Shown here one piece after another: positions 1-4,864 of a DNA stretch of 6,453 bases. How positions within the stretch are numbered: position 1 is the stretch's first letter; each line of letters starts with the position of its first letter. Below the pieces are notes generated by a model. It saw nothing but the letters and a program-made list of their open reading frames with translations. It had not been told where the DNA came from and searched no databases. A program made the translations under genes and the position numbers. The stretch is from assembly GCA_900552945.1 (NCBI GenBank), contig USBI01000068.1, positions 1 through 6,453 on the forward strand, in the 5' to 3' direction. The DNA is from an uncultured Oscillospiraceae bacterium. GTDB lineage: Bacteria > Bacillota > Clostridia > Oscillospirales > Ruminococcaceae.

Positions 1-49
1 ATCTACACAAGGCTATTCGTCGGCAGCGTCAGATGTGTATAAGAGACAG
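1..49 (+). other. Illumina Nextera adapter and index (non-biological)
   Basis: Bases 1-8 match the end of the P5 oligonucleotide, 9-16 (AAGGCTAT) sit where the 8-base i5 index belongs, 17-30 are the Nextera read-1 tail (TCGTCGGCAGCGTC), and 31-49 are the 19-base Tn5 mosaic end AGATGTGTATAAGAGACAG. The order and lengths are exactly those of a Nextera library end, so this is untrimmed synthetic sequence and not a transposon of the organism. Genomic sequence begins at about base 50. Translated in the frame of the adjacent minus-strand gene it adds the false tail LSLIHI and a false stop; on the plus strand it gives the false start MCIRDR. Confidence 0.98.
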
Positions 50-1171
50 ATCCAGTACTGTACCGATATCTTTGCCAGGTTTTATTCCGGCTTTGATTAA
101 ATCACTTCCGTTTACTGCAAGCTGCGAAAGGAAGCATGCATCGCCATTGAGCAGGACCTGTTGTACTTGTTTTTGCATGGCTGAATCTGCTTTGCCATTG
201 TTGATTGTTTGCCATTGGTCGTAAAACAGCGCTGCTTTTAAGGCAAATTTTTCTCCTGCTTGATTGCAGAACAGCCGCGCGCCATAGCCGTTTTCAGGGA
301 AATTTTGCTGTATAAGTTTAAGCAACAGGCTTACTTGTTGAATTTGTTCACCGGAAGGACGAAGTGAGCGGAAAACAGCTTCTGGGTTGCGGTATTCTTC
401 TAAAAAAGCGGAATACCGCAACGCTTCATCAGCCGGCAATTGCTGAATGAACCCAAAAAGCTCGTCTGTTTGTTGGAGCGTTTGTCCGAAAATTTCTTCT
501 CCCAGTAGGGCGTTCAGCCGTTTTGCGCCGGCTTGCGGATGTGATGAAAGCAAAATTTTAGTCAGTTCCTCTCGGATGCGTTCTCTTGAAATTTGTTTGA
601 TTTTTTCTCTGCTTTTTTGGATTGCTTTCAGCGTGTCCGATGTCATCTCAAAGCCGAGCTGACACTCAAACCGAATCGCGCGCAGCATGCGAAGCGCGTC
701 TTCCGAGAACCGCTTTTCGGGGGTACCTACACAACGGATGACCTTTTTCGCCAGATCTTTTTGCCCGCCGAATCGGTCAATCACACCCTTGTCCGGATGA
801 TATGCCATCGCGTTTACCGTGAAATCTCGTCGGGAGAGATCGTCCTCAAGATGATTGGTGAACCGTACTGAGTCTGGATGACGATTGTCACTATAACTGG
901 ATTCCAGCCGATAGGTGGTGATTTCGAGCGGAACATCGTTTAACAGGACCAGCACTGTTCCGTGGCGGGCTCCCGTTAAAACGGTTCGGTAACCGGAAAA
1001 GACACGCTGTGTTTCTTCCGGATGTGCGTTGGTACAGATATCGTAATCGTGGGGAACGATTCCACGCAGTATGTCACGTACACAGCCGCCTACCCAGAAC
1101 GCCTCAAAACCGGCTGCGTTAAGAGCCAAAAGAGCGTTTAAAGCCGCCTGTCCTGCTTTTGTCTGTGTCAT
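50..1171 (-). CDS. cca: CCA-adding tRNA nucleotidyltransferase, class II, 3' end missing
   Basis: The product adds or repairs the CCA end of tRNAs in the cytoplasm, using CTP and ATP without a nucleic acid template. 374 genuine residues are present. The nucleotidyltransferase head shows GGCVRD (residues 28-33) and the metal-binding DYD (D42, D44). A flexible-loop region precedes RRDFT (114-118), DRFGG follows (132-136), then the nucleotide-selecting EDALR (157-161) and ISRERIREEL (194-203) of the neck. The flexible loop together with EDxxR fits a full CCA-adding enzyme better than a CC-only one. The less conserved helical body and tail follow. Bacterial relatives are usually longer, about 400-460 residues, so some C-terminus is missing. 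The gene runs into the adapter at base 49, and any residues or stop read beyond that point are artefacts. The ATG at 1171-1169 is preceded by GGAGGTG at 7-base spacing. It is divergent from a tRNA-Leu gene with which it appears to share overlapping promoter sequence. Confidence 0.96.
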
Positions 1172-1178
1172 GACTGTT

Positions 1179-1185
1179 CACCTCC
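1179..1185 (-). promoter_or_regulatory. Ribosome binding site of cca
   Basis: On the minus strand this reads GGAGGTG, a near-perfect Shine-Dalgarno sequence 7 bases before the ATG at 1171. It fixes the start of cca and excludes longer upstream readings of the frame. Confidence 0.9.
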
Positions 1186-1188
1186 GAC

Positions 1189-1217
1189 TTGACATTTTGC
1201 TGAAACCGTAGTATTAT
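1189..1217 (+). promoter_or_regulatory. Sigma-A type promoter of tRNA-Leu
   Basis: A perfect -35 box TTGACA (1189-1194), a 17-base spacer and the -10 box TATTAT (1212-1217, one mismatch to TATAAT) point rightwards. The predicted start is near 1224, leaving a 5' leader of about 60 bases that RNase P would remove before the tRNA at 1286. Such a strong promoter is expected for a stable RNA. The -35 box lies in the untranslated leader of the divergent cca gene, close to its ribosome binding site. Confidence 0.85.
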
Positions 1218-1244
1218 TATATAGAATTTTTTGCGGGATGTACA
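1216..1244 (-). promoter_or_regulatory. Probable promoter of cca, overlapping the tRNA promoter
   Basis: Reading leftwards, TGTACA (1244-1239, four of six matches to TTGACA), a 17-base spacer and a perfect TATAAT (1221-1216) form a plausible promoter. The predicted start is near 1209, about 38 bases before the cca ATG. The -10 box shares bases 1216-1217 with the -10 box of the opposing tRNA promoter, so polymerase could occupy only one at a time. The AT-rich tract allows other -10 registers, so exact positions are uncertain. Confidence 0.55.
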
Positions 1245-1285
1245 GTGCCGGGGTAAAAGACTCCGCTCATCCCTTGCGAAAACAT

Positions 1286-1372
1286 GCCGCTGTGGTGGAA
1301 TCGGCAGACACAAGGGACTTAAAATCCCTCGATGGCAACATCGTGACAGTTCAAGTCTGTTCAGCGGCACCA
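1286..1372 (+). tRNA. tRNA-Leu (anticodon UAA), CCA encoded
   Basis: An 87-base class II tRNA that folds without mismatches in the arms I checked. The acceptor stem is GCCGCTG (1286-1292) with CAGCGGC (1362-1368), followed by discriminator A1369 and an encoded CCA (1370-1372). The anticodon stem AGGGA/TCCCT encloses CTTAAAA, giving anticodon TAA at 1320-1322, which reads UUA. The long variable arm CGATG-GCAA-CATCG (1330-1343) is typical of Leu/Ser tRNAs. The T arm is GACAG-TTCAAGT-CTGTT (1345-1361). Discriminator A and the UAA anticodon support leucine. A terminator begins three bases after the tRNA, so this is a single-gene transcription unit. CCA is encoded, so the neighbouring cca product would only repair this tRNA, not complete it. 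Confidence 0.97.
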
Positions 1373-1375
1373 AAG

Positions 1376-1415
1376 AAAGCCCGAACGTAATTTGCGTTCG
1401 GGCTTTTTTCTTTTT
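1376..1415 (+). terminator. Intrinsic terminator of tRNA-Leu, possibly bidirectional
   Basis: AAAGCCCGAACG (1376-1387) pairs perfectly with CGTTCGGGCTTT (1395-1406) around the loop TAATTTG. A T-rich tract follows (TTTTTTC then TTTTT, 1404-1415). It starts three bases after the tRNA CCA. On the minus strand the stem is followed by TTTCTTT, so it may also stop leftward transcription from the lipoprotein gene ending at 1506. Confidence 0.93.
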
Positions 1416-1469
1416 AAATGAATCAAGCAGGTTGTGACTGTTGTGTGTAGACCGGTCTCAGTTACAACG

Positions 1470-1510
1470 AGACCCCGGAGCCAATTTGGCTCCGGGGTCT
1501 GTTTTTTATT
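1470..1510 (+). terminator. Second strong hairpin with a T-tract, between convergent units
   Basis: AGACCCCGGAGCC (1470-1482) and GGCTCCGGGGTCT (1488-1500) form a perfect 13-bp GC-rich stem with loop AATTT. On the plus strand it is followed by GTTTTTTATTTT (1501-1512), which makes it a rightward intrinsic terminator. The same bases contain the stop codon of the minus-strand gene (1508-1506). For that gene the hairpin lies 6 bases beyond the stop, but the downstream sequence (CGTTGTAACT) is only weakly U-rich, so it may act as an mRNA 3' end stabiliser or a weak leftward terminator. Confidence 0.8.
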
Positions 1511-3212
1511 TTAATAATTCCTGTGCGATTGGGTCTTCTGCGTCCAAAACAACAACTCGTCTGTTTTTTCTCGCCTCAGATTCTACAAGATTTCCGTTCG
1601 CGTCAATGTCTTTTCCACGTTCAAACGGGTCGTCTTCAAATCCGAGCCCGACTACGGAAATCTGCGACGCCGGTACATTATATGTGTTGACAAGCAGTTG
1701 CTTTACGGCCTCCGCACGTTCCAGAGAAAGAGTGACGCTGGTTTCCTGCGCGCCCACAGTAGCGGTTGTTCCCGCAATCAGGATGGAGCGGTCAGGATGC
1801 GCGAGGATTGCTTCCGCAACCGGCTTCATGACCTCTTTGGCTTTGGCTTCGTCAATAAAGACCGCTTTGTTTCCAACAAACTGCACCTGTGTTTCGTTGA
1901 TTTCAAACGGCACCTCAAAAACCAGCTGGTTTTCTTCCGGCTGAGCCTCTTCCGGGGAGTTTATAATGAGGCTGTATTCCAGTTTGCTGTCTGAGTGCAG
2001 GCAGATGTAATAGACCGTATCTTCCTTCAGTTTGCTGGTGCTGATGGTAACCGGCGTTCCGTCGCTGCTGACAAATTCCTGCGCAATTATATCACCGTAT
2101 TCGTCATAAAGGTATACATGTATAATGCTTGCGCCTGCTGTCGCGTTTACAGTGGTGATTTTGTATTCTCCCGGTGTTTTTTCGGTTTTAAAGCCGAACC
2201 AGGCAAATGTGCCGAGCCGAAGATTGCCGCGTACTCTGACATCAGCAGGGATCATGGTTGCTTCATTTACGTTCGTACCAGCAGAAAGTGTTGCGCCGTC
2301 CTCTGCCTGTGCGGTGATGGCGTGAGAAAAAACATCGTCGGTTTTATATGCGCTGGTTTCCGCATCCGGGTCTTTTATGACGATGGAAAAGTCGTGTTTT
2401 TCGCCGTCGTTTGCGTTGATGCGGATATAGTAAGTCGTATTCGGAGACAGGTCATCCGCGTAAATGGTATTCGGAGCGCCGTCCTTAGTCGGCCACTCCC
2501 GTCCGATTTCGTCTCCGTACTCATCCATAACGACTACGTTTAAGGTTGCTAAATCCACAGTTTCGTTTACAAAGGTTATATTGTATGTTGCGCCGCTGGT
2601 GTCGCCGGTTGTAAATGCGTACCATGCGAAATTATCACGCACCGTTCCGAATGCTTTGGTCCCCAGAGGGATTAAGACGGCGTTGGTCTGGTTGCTTCCC
2701 GCTGCAGTTTCTTCTTTGCCATCTGCATCGCTTTCCTCTGAATCATTGTCTCCGGAGTTTGTGTTCTTTATTGTGAATGTATAGTCTATGGTTGAGCTGT
2801 TTCCCGTTTCCAGACAAATATAATAGACCGTATTAGGCTCCAGCTCGTCCGTGCGCATAGAACCCGGAGTTCCGTCATCATTAGCGCTTAATGTGTTGAG
2901 CCGATCCCCTTCTTCATCGTAGAGATTGGCGAACAATACGCCTGATTTTTCTGCGGTGTTGATTAAGGTAATGGCATACTCGGCATCTTTGCTTTTTTCT
3001 GTTTTAAACGCGTACCAATCCTCTTCTCCGCTTTCAACAGTTCCGGATACTTTTGTGCCCAGCGGAATCATACCCGCGTCTTCCTGACTGGTACCTGCCA
3101 CAGGCCCTGTCGGGTTAGAGGAGCTGTTCTCCGGTTTAGAGTTATTTGTGCATGAAGTAAGTAATAAGGCACTGAATATCACACAAACAACAAAAGAAAA
3201 AATACGTTTCAC
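1506..3212 (-). CDS. Lipoprotein with three PPC-like repeats and an OmpA/MotB-like domain
   Basis: A 568-residue product, or fewer by one depending on how the stop is counted, predicted to be secreted and anchored to the outer face of the membrane by a lipid. The signal peptide MKRIFSFVVCVIFSALLLTSC ends in lipobox LTSC (Cys20), followed by an Asn/Ser/Pro-rich stretch. Three homologous repeats lie at about 39-151, 171-282 and 310-420. Each shows a DWYAFKTEK/FAWYAF/FAWFGF strand, then a YxITxxN strand, a DEYGDxI turn, DGTP and TxYYIxL. The pattern resembles bacterial PPC beta-sandwich domains, which often accompany secreted peptidases. Residues about 430-559 are OmpA/MotB-like: LSLERAEAV and KNRRVVVLD are present, but GHTD reads GTTA. 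OmpA-like domains usually bind peptidoglycan. I chose the GTG at 3212-3210 because AGGGGG lies 6 bases upstream; the TTG at 3230 has no such site. Its exact role is unknown: scaffold, wall attachment or ligand binding are all possible. Confidence 0.85.
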   Translation of the reverse strand: MKRIFSFVVCVIFSALLLTSCTNNSKPENSSSNPTGPVAGTSQEDAGMIPLGTKVSGTVESGEEDWYAFKTEKSKDAEYAITLINTAEKSGVLFANLYDEEGDRLNTLSANDDGTPGSMRTDELEPNTVYYICLETGNSSTIDYTFTIKNTNSGDNDSEESDADGKEETAAGSNQTNAVLIPLGTKAFGTVRDNFAWYAFTTGDTSGATYNITFVNETVDLATLNVVVMDEYGDEIGREWPTKDGAPNTIYADDLSPNTTYYIRINANDGEKHDFSIVIKDPDAETSAYKTDDVFSHAITAQAEDGATLSAGTNVNEATMIPADVRVRGNLRLGTFAWFGFKTEKTPGEYKITTVNATAGASIIHVYLYDEYGDIIAQEFVSSDGTPVTISTSKLKEDTVYYICLHSDSKLEYSLIINSPEEAQPEENQLVFEVPFEINETQVQFVGNKAVFIDEAKAKEVMKPVAEAILAHPDRSILIAGTTATVGAQETSVTLSLERAEAVKQLLVNTYNVPASQISVVGLGFEDDPFERGKDIDANGNLVESEARKNRRVVVLDAEDPIAQELLK

Positions 3213-3218
3213 AAAAAT

Positions 3219-3224
3219 CCCCCT
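3219..3224 (-). promoter_or_regulatory. Ribosome binding site deciding a GTG start
   Basis: The minus strand reads AGGGGG, then ATTTTT, then GTG at 3212. This places the site 6 bases before the GTG and inside the reading frame of the longer TTG-started version. The GTG start gives a standard short, positively charged signal peptide (MKRIF), whereas the TTG would add seven residues. Confidence 0.8.
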
Positions 3225-3244
3225 CAACAAAATTAAGTTTATCC

Positions 3245-3274
3245 GGCGGCAGAAATTATATATATTTGGCCGCC
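3245..3274 (-). promoter_or_regulatory. Possible promoter of the repeat lipoprotein, inside a GC-rich inverted repeat
   Basis: The minus strand carries a perfect TATAAT (3260-3255) about 43 bases before the GTG start. No good -35 box is found at 16-18 bases (AGCATA at 17). The -10 box is enclosed by a 6-bp inverted repeat, GGCGGC (3245-3250) and GCCGCC (3269-3274), separated by 18 AT-rich bases. A weak -35 box combined with a flanking repeat suggests an activated or repressed promoter, but it could be chance. Confidence 0.35.
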
Positions 3275-3680
3275 TTTTATGCTCATTACGTAGCTATGAC
3301 AATTTATCATCTCCAAAAGTTTTATATTTGAAAAAAATTTATGCTCTTTTTTAAAAACTACATACGCACATACGCAGCATTTTCATTCAAACCCAAAGAA
3401 GATTATACGCTTGACCGGTAAAAGATGCAGCCATTCATTTCTGGATCATCAAAACGTTTAAGAGCATCGCGTGAATAGCGGGAGTTTAAAAATAAAACTT
3501 TTTACGCTGCTCGTTTGTCTTAAGCTGTGCAGGCGACAAAAGTCAGCGCTTTTGTAAAGCCTGATGTACGCTCAATCGGTTGGATAGAGTGTTTGGGTAA
3601 TGCCGCAAAGAAGCACAAGCATAGTCATAGGGTTGAGTGATATAGTGTGACCGTGAGGATGACAACAGGAAAGGGTTGAA
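3275..3680. other. Intergenic stretch without a convincing gene
   Basis: About 400 bases separate two divergent lipoprotein genes. I see no open frame with a ribosome binding site and no tRNA. The left half is AT-rich. A small hairpin, ACAAAAG (3536-3542) with CTTTTGT (3549-3555) and loop TCAGCG, has no T-tract after it. TATAGT at 3641-3646 is a possible -10 box for the plus-strand gene at 3765, but no matching -35 box is present. The length would allow a long 5' leader or a small RNA, but I found no recognisable riboswitch core. Confidence 0.5.
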
Positions 3681-3764
3681 ATGATGAACCGCAGACAAAC
3701 AGCGCCTTGCCGAGAAGACAAAAGATGCAGTCATGAAGATGAAGAGATGAAAGGCGAGATTGGT

Positions 3765-4628
3765 ATGAAAAAAAGAATTCTGGCTGTTTTTTTGGCAGCT
3801 GTCATGATGACTGCTTTTGCTGCTTGCGAAAGTGATTATGACGAGGAGGCTTTAAAAGACGACAGCGCGATTTCTTATGAATGTTTTCTCGATAAGGAAG
3901 ATGAACAGGAAACGGAGGAAGAGGCACTTACGGATAACGAAAGCGGTGATCAGACGGCAGAAAATCTAGCAAGCAATGCGTCAGAGCCTGATCATCAAAG
4001 TGCCACGGGTACCTCGAACGGACAAGCTTCGGGCAGTGGCGGTTCCGGAAACTCGAGCAAGCCGGTAAGCAATGGCTCTTCGGCCTCTAATCAGGCAAGT
4101 GTGCCCAGTGGTAGCGGATTGAGTGATACCGGTGCACAGGGCAACAATACAAACGCTGGTAACTCCGAAACGGCCGCTTCGCCGGAAACGGAAAGTCCGC
4201 AGGAAACTCAGCCGCCTGTACACACTCACAATTTTGTGGATGTCGGCGTACAGTCAATGGATTGGAGCGGCACGGCAGAGCCTGGAGAAACCGGCCCGAC
4301 CAATACACATGAGAAGGTGAGCGTAGTAAATGCCTGCCTCGGCTGTGGTTTTTATTATGGAAACGATGAAGGCGAGCTGTTTGCAGACCGCTATTATGAT
4401 CATATCTGGGGCCCGAACGCATCAGACTGCGGCGGCGCTTATACAGCAGCTATGGTCTACGCTCACTATCATTTGCTCGCCTGCACCGATCCCAACTGTC
4501 ATTCCTACCGCCGGGGTGATTTTGCCTATTATGAATATACGATATATTTTGATGGATTCAATAACCCCGGAACAAGATTTATTTTGGAGGACTGGCAGAT
4601 GAAAGAACTTGGTTTACCGATGTTGTAA
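3765..4628 (+). CDS. Lipoprotein with a disordered stalk and a Cys/His-rich C-terminal domain, unknown function
   Basis: 287 residues. The signal peptide MKKRILAVFLAAVMMTAFAAC ends at Cys21 (FAAC), so a lipid-anchored surface protein is predicted. Residues about 22-70 are very acidic. Residues about 70-152 are a low-complexity Ser/Gly/Asn/Glu/Gln/Pro stalk, probably disordered, that would hold the end away from the membrane. Residues 153-287 form a compact domain with HTH (153-155), CLGCG (191-195), HIWG (213), C222, HYH (234-236) and CTDPNCH (240-246), plus many aromatics. Two CxxC-like pairs and several His suggest zinc or other metal binding; disulfides are the alternative outside the cell. 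I do not recognise the family. The chosen ATG has AAAGGCGAG 6 bases upstream. An in-frame ATG at 3681 with AAGGG 5 bases upstream would add 28 charged residues ahead of the signal peptide, which is less likely. A 16-bp palindrome and a terminator follow the gene. Confidence 0.8.
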   Translation: MKKRILAVFLAAVMMTAFAACESDYDEEALKDDSAISYECFLDKEDEQETEEEALTDNESGDQTAENLASNASEPDHQSATGTSNGQASGSGGSGNSSKPVSNGSSASNQASVPSGSGLSDTGAQGNNTNAGNSETAASPETESPQETQPPVHTHNFVDVGVQSMDWSGTAEPGETGPTNTHEKVSVVNACLGCGFYYGNDEGELFADRYYDHIWGPNASDCGGAYTAAMVYAHYHLLACTDPNCHSYRRGDFAYYEYTIYFDGFNNPGTRFILEDWQMKELGLPML

Positions 4629-4651
4629 TCGGCGATTTGCCATGCGGGTGG

Positions 4652-4667
4652 TTTTTACGCGTAAAAA
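4652..4667. repeat. 16-bp perfect palindrome TTTTTACGCGTAAAAA
   Basis: A perfect self-complementary sequence 23 bases after the stop of the Cys/His-rich lipoprotein gene. As RNA it could form only a short stem with almost no loop, so it is more likely a dimeric protein-binding site, or chance, than a terminator. It lies about 130-150 bases before the subtilase promoter. Confidence 0.6.
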
Positions 4668-4730
4668 TCAGTTCAGAATAAAGTGAAAGCTCATTAATTC
4701 GTGTCAATTTTACAGGTAATGTTTGAAGAG

Positions 4731-4760
4731 TGCCAAACACATTAAGTGTTTGGCATTTTT
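4731..4760 (+). terminator. Intrinsic terminator after the Cys/His-rich lipoprotein gene
   Basis: TGCCAAACAC (4731-4740) and GTGTTTGGCA (4746-4755) form a perfect 10-bp stem with loop ATTAA, followed by TTTTT (4756-4760). It lies about 100 bases after the stop at 4628. It separates this transcription unit from the protease gene, which has its own promoter immediately downstream. Confidence 0.88.
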
Positions 4761-4799
4761 CGTTTGTCATAAAACCGATTCAACACAAAAACAGTCTGC

Positions 4800-4829
4800 T
4801 TGCCAATTCTCCTCTGACAAGAGTATAAT
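4800..4829 (+). promoter_or_regulatory. Sigma-A type promoter of the subtilase gene
   Basis: TTGCCA (4800-4805, five of six matches), an 18-base spacer and a perfect TATAAT (4824-4829). The predicted start is near 4836, giving a short leader of about 29 bases before the TTG start codon. It lies just after a terminator, so the protease is probably transcribed independently. Confidence 0.75.
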
Positions 4830-4850
4830 AATGATAATAAAATGAGAAAA

Positions 4851-4857
4851 AGGGGAG
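4851..4857 (+). promoter_or_regulatory. Ribosome binding site deciding a TTG start
   Basis: AGGGGAG lies 7 bases before TTG at 4865-4867. No ATG or GTG in this frame has a comparable site, and starting here yields a complete basic, hydrophobic lipoprotein signal peptide. Confidence 0.82.
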
Positions 4858-4864
4858 AAAACGG

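Noticed and set aside
31..49. Tn5/IS50 end as a sign of a native transposon
   Set aside because: The flanking index and read-1 tail show it is the synthetic Nextera mosaic end, not a mobile element of the organism.
33..224. Plus-strand open frame beginning MCIRDR
   Set aside because: Its start lies in the adapter and the rest is antisense to cca; it has no ribosome binding site.
1231..1437. Small open frames on either strand across the tRNA and its terminator
   Set aside because: They overlap a perfect tRNA and hairpin, lack ribosome binding sites and have no protein-like features.
1995..2543. Plus-strand open frame of 182 residues
   Set aside because: It is antisense to the repeat lipoprotein gene, has no ribosome binding site, and the minus-strand protein shows clear domains and internal homology.
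1506..3212. DNA-level tandem repeats in the PPC-like region as a recent duplication
   Set aside because: The repeats are clear in protein but much diverged in DNA, with only short shared words such as TAATAGACCGTAT; the duplication is old.
3561..3680. Possible riboswitch (GEMM-like c-di-GMP) suggested by GCCGCAAAGAAG
   Set aside because: The conserved core segments and paired helices of GEMM-I are not present in the right order, and there is no terminator before the gene.
3420..3730. 11-base direct repeat AAAAGATGCAG at 3420-3430 and 3720-3730
   Set aside because: The copies are exactly 300 bases apart, but the flanks do not match and there is no mobile element or duplicated structure; probably chance.
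3543..3734. Minus-strand 63-residue open frame in the intergenic stretch
   Set aside because: No ribosome binding site, no domain-like composition, and it overlaps the 5' region of the plus-strand lipoprotein gene.
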